64,000 bases of DNA from Chromatiales bacterium (ex Bugula neritina AB1) (GCA_001730015.1 MDLA01000103.1:1-64000), one strand, 5' to 3'; counted from the stretch's first letter, positions 43,590 through 52,399 are shown. The notes: generated by a model from the sequence alone, not told the origin. Program-made: numbers and translations.

Positions 43590-45551
43590 ATGCGTAAATT
43601 TAAAATCCGGTGTTTGTTAGCTGTATTTATATTGTCGGGTGTATGGACGCAAATTGGTGGCGCTACAGAGCTGCAATCGTCTTTTTCGAATCGCTATCAA
43701 CAACAGCGTCAAAGCTATATTGAACTTCGGCAATTGATTGCCGATCACGATCTCGCCGCTGTAGCATTGCGCCGAAGTGAGATTGACGATTATCCACTGG
43801 CTTATTACCTGGACTACCTGCTGCTTAGAAAGCGTATAGAGCTTGCCGACAAGCCAGTGAAGTTACTCAGGCGTGTAGATGATTTTTACGAAAATCATCA
43901 GGATGCACGCCTTCGCAGACGTCTGCTTTCTGTGCTTAAAAACCGGACCGCAAATCTACGCCAATGGGTAGACTATTTAGTTGTTGCTGGGCAGAAAAAT
44001 ATTGCTGATCATCCCTGTGATGATTTGCTGAGTCGTGTAAAAACAGGCCGGATAAAAACGTTTGATAAAGCGATCGCAGAGCTTTGGGCTAATCCGTCGA
44101 AGCATACGAGTAGTTGTGACGAGGCGTTTCCTGCACTAATTGCGCGATCAGGTAATGTGCCGACGCGAGCACTGTGGCAACGGACCGTGGCACTGGTTAT
44201 TCGTAATCAGTTGGATGATGCCAGGTTGTTACTTCGCTACTTTAACCGACGCGATCGAAAAACGATTGAGTCCTGGATAAACGGTGTCGATTCTCCCGCT
44301 GAATTGCTTCAGTCTGCCGGGGTGGGTGGTGCCAGCGAGCACCATCGTCGCATAGCAAAGTTTCTGCTGCGTAAATGGGGGCGGCAAGACCTTCCCGCTG
44401 CAAGCAGATACTGGGCTCGCCACGGCAGCAACTTTGGTTTCGGTAAAAAAGAAGTCGCTGCGCAGGTGAGTAAATATGCCGTACTGGCAGCCAAGCTTTC
44501 TATGCCGGAAGCGCCGGAGTTACTGAAATCGGCTCCGTCCGACCGGGATGTTCGATACTGGCGCGTACGAATGGCACTGCGGATCCAGAATTGGCAGATG
44601 GTACTTGACCAGCTGGATGAATTAACTGAAAAGGAAGGTCGATCACCGCGCTGGCAGTATTGGCGTGCCCGTGCCTTGAGCGAGCTCGGGTTCAGGGCCG
44701 CTGCGAAAAAAATATATTTGGCTCTGGCCGAAAATTTTAATTACTACGGATTTCTTTCGGCTGATCGGATTGCGGCTCCGTACTCAATAAGAGAGGCAGA
44801 GCCGCTGGTCGAAGAAAATGCAATCGAGTATTTGCGCAATTCAATTCAGATACAGCGCGCTATCGAATTTTTTCTGGTAAACACAGGCTGGGAAGGTCGT
44901 CGATTGTGGAATCAGGCGTTACAAGATGCGACAGAGCCGCAATTGGTTGCAGCAGCAACTCTAGCCAGTTCCCTGAACTGGCACGATCGTGGGTATGCGG
45001 CGATAAAGCTGGCTAAAAAGGATAACGCACTGGCAACACTATTCCCAACCCCGTACGAGAATCTTGTTGATACGCTGTCATCCGGTTATTCGGTACCGAA
45101 GGAACTGGTTTATGGTGTGATGCGTCAGGAGAGTTCTTTTATTCCTGATATCAAATCATCAGCCGGAGCAATCGGTTTGATGCAGCTAATGCCTGCGACG
45201 GCGAAAGAGGTAGGTAAAAAACTTGGTATTAATGTCCCGCGCTGGAAGCTGACCGACAGTGAATTAAATATAAGGCTCGGAGTGAAGTATCTGGAGCTGG
45301 TACTGCATCGATTTGGTAGAAACCCGGTGTTGGCGGCGGCGGCTTACAATGCCGGTCCGCACCGCGTGAACCAATGGCAGGTAGATACTGTTTTGCCGGC
45401 AGATATCTGGGTAGAGACGATTCCATTCGATGAAACCCGGGACTATGTAAAATCAGTTTTGTTCAATACAACCGTTTCCGGTTGGCGGATAGGAAACGGA
45501 ACGCTAACTCGCCTGATAGCTCGTATGCCTGATGTTTCGCCGCTTGGATAA
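43590..45551 (+). CDS. slt: Soluble lytic murein transglycosylase
   Basis: The 653-residue protein has a signal peptide (IRCLLAVFILSGVWTQIGGA), a long alpha-superhelical U and L domain, and a C-terminal GH23 domain. In that domain PKELVYGVMRQESSF has the catalytic Glu, GAIGLMQLMPATAKEVGKKL the second motif, and VLAAAAYNAGPHRVNQW the third, ending with ETIPFDETRDYVKSVL. It cleaves peptidoglycan with 1,6-anhydromuramic acid formation. ATG at 43590 is chosen to start the signal peptide; a longer frame exists upstream. Confidence 0.94.
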   Translation: MRKFKIRCLLAVFILSGVWTQIGGATELQSSFSNRYQQQRQSYIELRQLIADHDLAAVALRRSEIDDYPLAYYLDYLLLRKRIELADKPVKLLRRVDDFYENHQDARLRRRLLSVLKNRTANLRQWVDYLVVAGQKNIADHPCDDLLSRVKTGRIKTFDKAIAELWANPSKHTSSCDEAFPALIARSGNVPTRALWQRTVALVIRNQLDDARLLLRYFNRRDRKTIESWINGVDSPAELLQSAGVGGASEHHRRIAKFLLRKWGRQDLPAASRYWARHGSNFGFGKKEVAAQVSKYAVLAAKLSMPEAPELLKSAPSDRDVRYWRVRMALRIQNWQMVLDQLDELTEKEGRSPRWQYWRARALSELGFRAAAKKIYLALAENFNYYGFLSADRIAAPYSIREAEPLVEENAIEYLRNSIQIQRAIEFFLVNTGWEGRRLWNQALQDATEPQLVAAATLASSLNWHDRGYAAIKLAKKDNALATLFPTPYENLVDTLSSGYSVPKELVYGVMRQESSFIPDIKSSAGAIGLMQLMPATAKEVGKKLGINVPRWKLTDSELNIRLGVKYLELVLHRFGRNPVLAAAAYNAGPHRVNQWQVDTVLPADIWVETIPFDETRDYVKSVLFNTTVSGWRIGNGTLTRLIARMPDVSPLG

Positions 45552-45575
45552 AAACGGCGGCCCTACAACCGTATT

Positions 45576-45890
45576 TCAGGCTGAAGATCCGCCCCGGCAT
45601 TGCGGGGATGCAGTTGCTGATTTACCGCGTTGATGCCATTCATCGGGTGTGAATGTGTGCAGCGCCAGCGCATGTACGGTGCCGGCCAATTCCTCTTTTA
45701 GTATTTTGTTAACTGTGCGGTGGCGGGCGACCAGTGTCATGGTGTTGAAAGTGTCGCTGACAATAACAACACGGAAGTGCGATTCAGCACCGGCAGGAAC
45801 GTTATGCATATGGCTTTCATCCTGAACGTCCAGATGAATGCCGGGTAGATGCTCGTTTAGTTTATTTTCAATGGTTGCCAGGGTTGTCAT
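45576..45890 (-). CDS. bolA: BolA family protein
   Basis: The 104-residue protein has ENKLNEHLPGIHLDVQDESH, VPAGAESHFRVVIVSDTFN and VARHRTVNKILKEELAGTVH with the conserved His, and HALALHTFTPDEW at the end of the domain. BolA partners monothiol glutaredoxin in iron-sulfur trafficking and affects morphology and biofilm. A short basic tail follows the domain. Convergent with slt, divergent from the 46028 gene. Confidence 0.93.
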   Translation of the reverse strand: MTTLATIENKLNEHLPGIHLDVQDESHMHNVPAGAESHFRVVIVSDTFNTMTLVARHRTVNKILKEELAGTVHALALHTFTPDEWHQRGKSATASPQCRGGSSA

Positions 45891-46027
45891 TTAATTTGCG
45901 CCGGTTACTTGATTTTGGAATACAGGCAGTGGGCGGTGAAAGTTGTTGAGAAAATTGGTTGTGCCCGGTGGCCGAATTCGATCTTTAATCTGATACTATA
46001 ACGGTTATCATAATCGGGTTTTGCTTT

Positions 46028-46303
46028 ATGTCGCAGCTTCAATTGAGCGGTAAGTTAATAAAGGATGTCAGAGATCTTCTGGCTTCACACGATGCTGCAG
46101 CACAGGACCCGGGCGTGGCCTCTCAATACCTGAGTGCCGTGATTGGATTTCTACTCGGGCAGGAAGATATGCCGGGCCCTCAAAAACAAGAGGTGCTCGA
46201 AGAGCTGATGGCGTTTGCCAACCATGTATCGGAGGATGTGCAGCGGCAAAAGTCTGAGCAATCGGCTTCAGCGTCAGGCGTTTGGAAGCCTGGTATGTCT
46301 TAA
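46028..46303 (+). CDS. Small conserved-looking hypothetical protein (91 aa)
   Basis: Not recognised. It is hydrophilic and mostly helical by composition (SGKLIKDVRDLLASHDAAAQ, QEVLEELMAFANHVSEDVQR) with no Cys, signal peptide or membrane span. The codon usage is like the neighbours and a distinct upstream promoter-like stretch (TTTAATCTGATACTATAAC) supports expression. It lies between bolA and ppiC. A cytoplasmic adaptor-type protein is possible, nothing more. Confidence 0.6.
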   Translation: MSQLQLSGKLIKDVRDLLASHDAAAQDPGVASQYLSAVIGFLLGQEDMPGPQKQEVLEELMAFANHVSEDVQRQKSEQSASASGVWKPGMS

Positions 46304-46417
46304 GGTAGCTTTTTTCCGGTTATCTGCCTTGTGGAAAATACCTCGATCGATGCAACCATTTCGGCTGCACGTGATCAATATTAAATATCCCTGTTAACAA
46401 TAACATAAGAGTAATTT

Positions 46418-46696
46418 ATGGCCTCAGCAACAGCTCGTCACATACTGGTCGATAGTGAAGAAAAATGCTTGGATCTCAAGAAGCAAATCACCGAAGGCGG
46501 TGATTTTGCAGCGCTCGCATCTGAGCATTCCAGCTGTCCATCGGGCAAGCAAGGGGGTGATCTGGGATCCTTTGGCCCGGGCATGATGGTGAAGGAATTT
46601 GATGAGGTCGTCTTTAATGAGGCGGTGGGTGAGGTGCATGGGCCGGTTAAAACCCAGTTCGGGTATCATCTGCTGGAAATTACTTCCCGCGATTAG
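46418..46696 (+). CDS. ppiC: Parvulin-type peptidyl-prolyl isomerase
   Basis: The 92-residue single-domain parvulin has ARHILVDSEEKCLDLKKQIT, FAALASEHSSCPSGKQGGDL, GSFGPGMMVKEFDEVVFNEA and VKTQFGYHLLEITSRD, covering the whole rotamase fold. No signal peptide, so cytoplasmic, like E. coli PpiC. Confidence 0.95.
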   Translation: MASATARHILVDSEEKCLDLKKQITEGGDFAALASEHSSCPSGKQGGDLGSFGPGMMVKEFDEVVFNEAVGEVHGPVKTQFGYHLLEITSRD

Positions 46697-46776
46697 GGAT
46701 TTTATGGCTGGCAGGTCGACCAGTGAGGTCGGCTTGTAACCAGGCCGTTTGGTTTTGAATATTTGTTTTAATTAGG

Positions 46777-46794
46777 AGCGCGGATATCCGCGCT
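46777..46794. other. 18-bp perfect palindrome before minC
   Basis: AGCGCGGATATCCGCGCT is fully self-complementary, 81 bases after the ppiC stop and 66 before minC. It could be a regulator site or, in RNA, an intermolecular or tight hairpin. No U-tract. Confidence 0.35.
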
Positions 46795-46859
46795 ACAGAC
46801 TCACGTGTATGCCGGTGATAGTTTTGCTGGCACATCAGGTTTAATGTGGGCGGCGAAAA

Positions 46860-47642
46860 ATGGCGAATCCGCAGAATCGTGCAATTGAAGTAAAAGGTCT
46901 TCGGTATTCGTTAATGTCCTTGAAGTTGTTGAGTGAGGATTTTAACGTTATTCAGGGCAATATAAGAGATGTAACTCGGCAAGCCCCTGCTTTTTTCAAA
47001 AATACGCCCGTAATCGTTGATTTCTCCAGTCTCGATATAAATATAGAATTTGACTTCAATTCCCTGTTTAAAATAATTCGGCAGGGTCAGCTTCTGCCCG
47101 TGGCAGTCTGTGGTGTGGAGCCCGGTTTGCGGGAAAAAATGCAATCCATTGGCGTACCGATAGTGGAGCAGGCAAAAGCTGCGGCCGATCAGGTTAAAGC
47201 TTCGGGTGATGCTGATGGTAGAACCGATGAAACAAAAGGGGAGGTCCGAACGCCCGGTAAAGTGGCTAAAACGATGCCTGGAACCGTAGTGGTGGAGCTG
47301 TCGGCTGAGTCGCCTGGACAACTTTACTCTGAACATGGAGATCTAATTGTCATTGGTGATGTTGGGTCGACCAGAGAGTTGATTGCTGCGGGGAATATTC
47401 ACGTGTATGGAGCGCTGCACGGGCGAGCTGCTGCTGGAGTGAACGGTGATATCAACGCTCGAATATTTTGTACTTCATTGTCTGCAGAGCATTTATCAAT
47501 AGCTGGAATTGGTTTGTCTCTAAAGGGAGTGTCCGCCCGGATATTAAGTACTCCTTTGCAAGTTGTTTTAAAGGACGGAAAGCTAGTGGCGGCACCGATA
47601 TCATCGAAGAAGTGTAGCCTCGATGTCGATACCGGCTGTTGA
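46860..47642 (+). CDS. minC: Septum site-determining protein MinC
   Basis: The 260-residue inhibitor of FtsZ assembly has an N-terminal MinC_N domain (IEVKGLRYSLMSLKLLSEDF, PVIVDFSSLDINI) and a variable linker rich in Lys, Glu and Gly around residues 110-150. The C-terminal beta-helix has GQLYSEHGDLIVIGDVGSTR, ELIAAGNIHVYGALHGRAAA and ARIFCTSLSAEHLSIAG, which binds MinD. minD and minE normally follow at once; here 250 bases of apparently non-coding DNA and an RNA candidate follow, and neither gene is in the window. Confidence 0.93.
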   Translation: MANPQNRAIEVKGLRYSLMSLKLLSEDFNVIQGNIRDVTRQAPAFFKNTPVIVDFSSLDINIEFDFNSLFKIIRQGQLLPVAVCGVEPGLREKMQSIGVPIVEQAKAAADQVKASGDADGRTDETKGEVRTPGKVAKTMPGTVVVELSAESPGQLYSEHGDLIVIGDVGSTRELIAAGNIHVYGALHGRAAAGVNGDINARIFCTSLSAEHLSIAGIGLSLKGVSARILSTPLQVVLKDGKLVAAPISSKKCSLDVDTGC

Positions 47643-47892
47643 GCGAGCGTATTCGCCAGTACATCGGGTGGTATTGCATAAAGTACATTTTCAGAGCACT
47701 GCCTGAAGTGTTGTTTTTGTGTTACGCGACTGTTAAAAACCCTCTGATACTTGTAGTAAATTCACATAGTTATTGGCGTAATACGATTTTGAGATCATTT
47801 AAGGGGTTGTATTGTAAAGAGTTTATGTTTTTTGCTATCTCTGTTGCTTTAATGAAACACTGTGGAAGTATTGTGAAACAAATGTTGTAATT

Positions 47893-47920
47893 TTGACAAT
47901 GGGCGGTTAAAGTGTAGTCA
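47893..47920 (+). promoter_or_regulatory. Candidate promoter of the RNA at 47926
   Basis: A perfect TTGACA (47893-47898) and TAGTCA (47915-47920) are 16 bases apart. A start at about 47926-47928 would fall at the base of the first RNA hairpin. Confidence 0.45.
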
Positions 47921-47925
47921 TTGGT

Positions 47926-48175
47926 CAGGCAGCACAGCGGTGCAGTGGAGTTGCCTGGTCAGTACCAATAATTGAATTTTGGGTGAAGCAGATAAGCTGC
48001 TAAGAACCCCGGTATGCGCGGTGATTTGCGATGTACCGGAAAATTCTTCTGTCGATCTGGATATAGCGGGTCCGGATGCGACGACGGAAGGTGGCGATTT
48101 ATCGTCACGACTGGTAATACTAATAATAATAAAAATGTGCGTGAAATTCAGGGCGTCCCTCGGCGCCCTTTTTTT
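47926..48175 (+). ncRNA. Candidate structured small RNA (about 250 nt)
   Basis: No protein fits between minC and the SPOR gene, yet this stretch has a promoter-like pair, three stem-loops and a strong terminator. Hairpin 1: CAGGCA (47926) with TGCCTG (47952), enclosing GCAC/GTGC. Hairpin 2: CCGGTA (48009) with TACCGG (48034), enclosing CGC/GCG. Hairpin 3: GTGGCGA (48091) with TCGTCAC (48102), including one G-U pair. GGA triplets occur at 47947, 48038, 48059, 48074 and 48086, so CsrA/RsmA binding is conceivable. It does not look like 6S, tmRNA, RNase P or SRP RNA. An 84-codon frame crosses it but continues through the terminator and is not credible. Confidence 0.45.
48150..48175 (+). terminator. 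Strong rho-independent terminator
   Basis: AGGGCG (48150-48155) pairs with CGCCCT (48164-48169), followed by seven T (48169-48175). The nearest plus-strand protein stop is 508 bases upstream (minC), which implies a separate transcript here. Confidence 0.8.
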
Positions 48176-48205
48176 CGTCTGGTGTTTGTTACCAGGACAG
48201 ACAGC

Positions 48206-48868
48206 CTACTGCAAGCCGATATCCCTGATTTGATCCTGTAGTTTATTTATTGGTCTGATCCATGGATCGAAGATTTTCAATTCGGGTGGTAGTTGAGTAA
48301 GACTCTGCGATGCGTGATCGAGAGAGTCGTATACGCCTCTGGCTAAGCCGTACACTGGTCGATTGGTCGGGGTTCTCTTGAACACGTAGATTGCCATAGG
48401 TTCAGTAGAATCAAATTGCTGCGCATCCTGAATCAGTAGCTGTCGATCAGGTGATGAGCCGAACTGGATGGTGTATTTGCTGTTGTCTTGCTCGAGGACC
48501 CATCGTCCGGTTTCCAATGGTTTCGATTCTGTATCAATGCTCTGGGTTTTTGGTGTGCTAATCAGAGCGGTTGTTTCGTTATGTTCGGGTAGTTCTGTAT
48601 TTTCCGACGGATCTGTTGTCTGCCCTGCGCCAGCACTACCTGGTTCTATGGATGGGGATTTAAGTGTGGCGCTGGCCTCCATCGTGGTGTTCTGCGTGTT
48701 GGAGTAGTTACTGTAGAGTTTAAAGGCCAGCAGCAGCAGACCGGCAATTACTGCAACTTTGATCAAAAAGAAAGATACATCGAGGGCCAGAAACAGCGAG
48801 CGGTAGGCATCCTGGTTGTAGAAGCGGTATCGTCGGTAGCGTCTGGTAATTTTATAAGGGGTAATCAC
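48206..48868 (-). CDS. SPOR domain inner-membrane protein (DamX/FtsN-like)
   Basis: The 220-residue protein has a short cytoplasmic basic head (ITRRYRRYRFYNQ), one span near residues 29-51 (DVSFFLIKVAVIAGLLLLAF), a low-complexity Ser/Thr/Glu linker to about residue 120, and a C-terminal SPOR domain (SKYTIQFGSSPDRQLLIQDA, RPVYGLARGVYDSLDHASQS, PWIRPINKLQ). SPOR domains bind denuded glycan at the division septum. The layout fits a division accessory protein, and it faces minC across the RNA candidate. It is not clearly any named SPOR protein. Confidence 0.83.
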   Translation of the reverse strand: MITPYKITRRYRRYRFYNQDAYRSLFLALDVSFFLIKVAVIAGLLLLAFKLYSNYSNTQNTTMEASATLKSPSIEPGSAGAGQTTDPSENTELPEHNETTALISTPKTQSIDTESKPLETGRWVLEQDNSKYTIQFGSSPDRQLLIQDAQQFDSTEPMAIYVFKRTPTNRPVYGLARGVYDSLDHASQSLTQLPPELKIFDPWIRPINKLQDQIRDIGLQ

Positions 48869-49083
48869 GTGATTATTTTATATCCTTGAAACTGACGACC
48901 GGGAATTGGAGGGGCTGATCGTAGTAACTAACTGATGTTCCAATAGCTCAGAGGATATACAAAATGAAGCGTTTTGAATGCTTGTTTGTGCAGCAAATAA
49001 ATTTGTTATTAAGCTGAAATTACCTTTTTGTTAATTGTGTCACGTTAATTATGACGGCTTCTGCTGGCTTTTGGGACAACTTT

Positions 49084-49767
49084 CTAGCCACATTTAGAGT
49101 CGCCGCAATTAAGGCAGGTGCTGCATCCATCCATTAATATGGCTGCTTTCACAGAGCATTTCGGGCACATTTTTGCAGATGGCGGAAAGCCGGTGTTATC
49201 GTCTACGGTTTCTTTGGTGGTTGACAGATACTCTGCTTTCTTTAAGTCGATATACTCTTGCTTCGTCGTATCTTGTCCGGGTGGACGCAGCATCCCGATA
49301 CCAATCAGATGCTCTTCTATAACATCGCCAATTTCAGCAACCAGAGATTGCTTTAGCTGGCCTTTATTCCAGTACCCTCCGCTCGGATCAAACACAGAGC
49401 GCAATTCTTCGACCAGAAAAGTGACATCACCGCCTTTCCGGAAAACCGCTGACATGATTCGAGTGAGCGCAACAATCCACTGGAAGTGATCCATGTTTTT
49501 GCTGTTAATAAATACTTCGAACGGGCGACGGATTTCGTGGTTGGTGCCTTCATTTAGAACGATATCATTTATTGTGATATATAAGGCGTGCTCAGAGACA
49601 TGTTCTGGGGTTTTAAGCTTATAGGTTGAGCCGATCAGTTTATCCGGCCGCTTTAATGCTTCGTGCATCTGAATGATTTCAGCTGCCGGTAGCTGGCCCG
49701 GGTCTAATGTCGGGTCGGGTTTGGTGACACTGTACCCGACTATTTTATGATCAATTTTGATAGTCAT
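49084..49767 (-). CDS. nrdJb: Class II ribonucleotide reductase, small C-terminal subunit NrdJb
   Basis: The 227-residue protein corresponds to the C-terminal part of long NrdJ chains, encoded separately as in Pseudomonas aeruginosa. It has a TSCPD-type region (NEGTNHEIRRPFEVFINSKN, HFQWIVALTRIMSAVFRKGG, LKQSLVAEIGDVIEEHL) and a Cys-rich tail (MCPKCSVKAAIL, STCLNCGDSKCG) that supplies the redox or zinc cysteines. It acts with NrdJa on ribonucleotides using adenosylcobalamin. It is separated from nrdJa by a 164-bp foldback element; ATG at 49767. Confidence 0.9.
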   Translation of the reverse strand: MTIKIDHKIVGYSVTKPDPTLDPGQLPAAEIIQMHEALKRPDKLIGSTYKLKTPEHVSEHALYITINDIVLNEGTNHEIRRPFEVFINSKNMDHFQWIVALTRIMSAVFRKGGDVTFLVEELRSVFDPSGGYWNKGQLKQSLVAEIGDVIEEHLIGIGMLRPPGQDTTKQEYIDLKKAEYLSTTKETVDDNTGFPPSAKMCPKCSVKAAILMDGCSTCLNCGDSKCG

Positions 49768-49815
49768 GTTTTTCGTTACGTATTTATATTTATATCACTG
49801 GCTATGTTCTTTTAG

Positions 49816-49979
49816 CTAGTGTCCGTCTATAAACCGGGGTAGCGAGGATCATTCAGGTGCGTGAGATTTCGCCTGCCACATGTGGGCGTTTAGTCATTCT
49901 ATATAACTACATGTGGTTGGTGAAAAATCGCGTGTCCTTAGGAATCTGCAGTAGCGCTGGTTTATGGGATGGGCACTAG
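49816..49979. mobile_element. Foldback element family 2, copy 2 (between nrdJa and nrdJb)
   Basis: The 164-bp copy runs from CTAG (49816-49819) to CTAG (49976-49979), with ends CTAGTGTCCGTCTATAAACC and GGTTTATGGGATGGGCACTAG-like (GGGATGGGCACTAG). The interior matches copy 1 closely (GATCATTCAGGTGCGTGAGA, TTTCGCCTGCCACATGTG) and is self-complementary. A further CTAG abuts on the right, and the nrdJa stop codon lies in it. In the nrdJ transcript it would form a long hairpin between the two subunit genes. Confidence 0.87.
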
Positions 49980-52142
49980 CTAGAACTTGCCGTAGTAGCC
50001 TTCCTTGAGTGCATCATAAAGGTTGGCTGCGGTGTGGATTTCTCCGTCGTATTCGATTTTCTCATTGCCCTTGCACGAGATCGAGCTGCCGTCTTCAAGC
50101 GTAAATTGGTACGTCGTGTTCTCAAGATCAGTTTCCTTTACGAGTACACCCTGGAATGCCTCGGGGTTGAAGCGAAAAGTGGTACAGCCTTTAAGACCCT
50201 TCTGATGAGCGTAGAGGTAGATATCTTTGAAATCATCATAAGGAAAATCTGTTGGTACGTTAGCTGTTTTAGAAATAGAGGAATCAATCCATTTCTGTGC
50301 TGCAGCCTGTACGTCAACGTGTTGTGTCGGTGTGATGTCATCAGCTGCTATAAAATATTCCGGTAGCTGTTTGCTTTCGTCTGTGGTGAACGGCTCTGCA
50401 TCTTCGTTGATAAGATTTCTGTAGGCCAGCATTTCGTAGGAATAGACATCGACTTTTTCTTTCGATTTCTTGCCTTCGCGAATAATATTGCGGGAATAAT
50501 GATGCGCAAAGCTGGGCTCTATGCCGTTACTGGCGTTATTTGCCAGGGATAGTGATATCGTCCCCGTTGGTGCAATAGAGGTATGATGCGTAAAGCGGCA
50601 TCCGTTTTCGGCTATCGCGTCGGTTAGATCTTTATCTACAGTGGCGATTTGCTGCATATAGCGACTGTATTTACCAATTAAAACACGGCCTTTAACTTTG
50701 GATCCTTCTGAAAAGCCGTCTTTAGATAGTTCGGGTCGTTTGCGCAGCATATCTTTTGTAATAGTGAATTCCGCATCCATGATGGGGGCAGGGCCTTTCT
50801 CCTGCGCGAGCTCCACGCCGGTCTTCCAGCCACTGATTGCCATTTCCCGTGTTACATTCTCTGTGAACTCCAGGGATTCACTGGAGCCATAGCTCATTTG
50901 CATCATGGTCATCGCTGAGCCCAGCCCGATGTAGCCCATGCCGTGGCGGCGTTTGTACTGTATTTCTTCTCGTTGCTTGAACAGCGGCAGGCCGTTTATC
51001 TCGACGACGTTGTCTAGCATGCGAGTGAAAATAGAAACGGTATTTCGATATTTATCCCAGTCAAAACTGGCTTTTTCAGTGAAGGCGTGATTGACAAAGC
51101 GAGTTAGATTAACCGAGCCAAGCAGACAGGCGCCATAAGGTGGTAGTGGTTGCTCTCCACACGGATTGGTTGCCCGTATTTCCTCACAAAACCAGTTGTT
51201 ATTCAGATCGTTGACCTTGTCGATCAGAATAAAGCCGGGTTCAGCGAAATCGTAGGTTGATGCCATGATTGCATCCCACAGGCGCTTAGCTTTAATAGTG
51301 CGATAGATTTTACAGGCTGTCAGACCATGCTCGTTCCGATGGAAGCTCTCCTTTGCTGGCCAGTCCAGCCAGATAACGTGTTCGGGATTATCCAGTTCAA
51401 CTTCGCCACTTTCAATTTCCTTGCTTTGTGCCGGATAGGCAAGTTGCCAGTTTTCATCTTCTCTGACTGCATTAATGAAATCTTCAGTAATCAGCAGTGA
51501 CAGGTTGAATTGGCGCAGGCGCCCGTCTTCCCGTTTTGCGCGGATGAACTCAAATACATCAGGGTGTCTTACATCGAAGGTGGCCATCTGTGCGCCGCGG
51601 CGGCCGCCAGCTGATGATACGGTGAAGCACATTTTGTCGTAGATATCCATAAACGACAGAGGTCCGCTGGTATAAGCACCGGCACCCGATACGTAGGCAC
51701 CACGCGGGCGCAGGGTGGAAAAATCGTAGCCGATACCGCATCCCGCTTTCAAGGTCAGGCCCGCCTCGTGAACTTTGCCCAGTATATCGTCCATTGAATC
51801 GCCGACTGTACCGGATACGGTGCAATTGATGGTTGAGGTGGCGGGCTTGTGCTCCCGTGCCCCGGCATTAGAGATGATTCGACCTGCCGGTATCGCGCCC
51901 TGACGAAGAGCCCACAGGAATTTTTCGTACCACAGCCCTTTTTTATCTTCTGTTTCTTCTACATCTGCCAGTGCCCGGGCGACGCGTTTGAACGTGTCGT
52001 CGAGGGTGGTATCAACGTTATTTCCTTCTCTGCACTTAAGGCGGTATTTTTTATCCCAGATATCAATTGACGCATCTTGCAGCGGTATTCCAGCGTCATG
52101 GTCGGTTGGCGCTTTACTTTCTATTGCGACGACTTTTGTCAT
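49980..52142 (-). CDS. nrdJa: Class II (B12-dependent) ribonucleotide reductase, large subunit NrdJa
   Basis: The 720-residue protein is the catalytic chain of adenosylcobalamin-dependent ribonucleotide reductase. It has GRIISNAGAREHKPATSTIN, TLKAGCGIGYDFSTLRPRGA, FCEEIRATNPCGEQPLPPYG with the active-site Cys and Glu, ACLLGSVNLTRFV, and HHTSIAPTGTISLSLANNAS. There is no N-terminal ATP-cone. The C-terminus stops near GYYGKF and the rest of the long NrdJ chain is supplied by nrdJb. It works with or without oxygen. Upstream lies a pair of NrdR boxes. ATG at 52142. Confidence 0.95.
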   Translation of the reverse strand: MTKVVAIESKAPTDHDAGIPLQDASIDIWDKKYRLKCREGNNVDTTLDDTFKRVARALADVEETEDKKGLWYEKFLWALRQGAIPAGRIISNAGAREHKPATSTINCTVSGTVGDSMDDILGKVHEAGLTLKAGCGIGYDFSTLRPRGAYVSGAGAYTSGPLSFMDIYDKMCFTVSSAGGRRGAQMATFDVRHPDVFEFIRAKREDGRLRQFNLSLLITEDFINAVREDENWQLAYPAQSKEIESGEVELDNPEHVIWLDWPAKESFHRNEHGLTACKIYRTIKAKRLWDAIMASTYDFAEPGFILIDKVNDLNNNWFCEEIRATNPCGEQPLPPYGACLLGSVNLTRFVNHAFTEKASFDWDKYRNTVSIFTRMLDNVVEINGLPLFKQREEIQYKRRHGMGYIGLGSAMTMMQMSYGSSESLEFTENVTREMAISGWKTGVELAQEKGPAPIMDAEFTITKDMLRKRPELSKDGFSEGSKVKGRVLIGKYSRYMQQIATVDKDLTDAIAENGCRFTHHTSIAPTGTISLSLANNASNGIEPSFAHHYSRNIIREGKKSKEKVDVYSYEMLAYRNLINEDAEPFTTDESKQLPEYFIAADDITPTQHVDVQAAAQKWIDSSISKTANVPTDFPYDDFKDIYLYAHQKGLKGCTTFRFNPEAFQGVLVKETDLENTTYQFTLEDGSSISCKGNEKIEYDGEIHTAANLYDALKEGYYGKF

Positions 52143-52354
52143 TCTGTTGTTGTGCTCCGTGTGACTCTTAATACTTGCCCGAACCAGTCAACTGGTACCA
52201 ATGTTCACTTGATTCGCTGATGTGTTGCGCCTGAGAGTATCCGAGTGTTGCTACGGCTCGCCGGATCTTACAGCTTATTATTGTCGGGTTATTGTGCTTT
52301 TAATGGACATTCCGGTCCGGGATGGCTGAATTCCTGTGAATAAAGAATTTCCTT

Positions 52355-52399
52355 GCCATATATTGTACTGATGAATTCGAAAGCCACAATATATTGTGG
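52355..52399. promoter_or_regulatory. Pair of NrdR boxes
   Basis: The upstream-most box (relative to nrdJa) is a perfect palindrome CCACAATATATTGTGG at 52384-52399. The second, GCCATATATTGTAC, is at 52355-52368. Their ATATATTGT cores are offset by exactly 31 bases, three helical turns, the classical NrdR spacing. They lie about 215-255 bases before the nrdJa ATG. NrdR represses ribonucleotide reductase genes when dATP is high. Confidence 0.8.

Noticed and set aside
47926..48175. 6S RNA, tmRNA, RNase P or SRP RNA identity for the RNA candidate
   Set aside because: Ends do not pair as in 6S, and the conserved tmRNA, RNase P and SRP core sequences are absent.
47979..48233. 84-codon plus-strand frame after minC
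   Set aside because: It begins with TTG without ribosome-binding site, runs through a strong terminator and overlaps the end of the SPOR gene.
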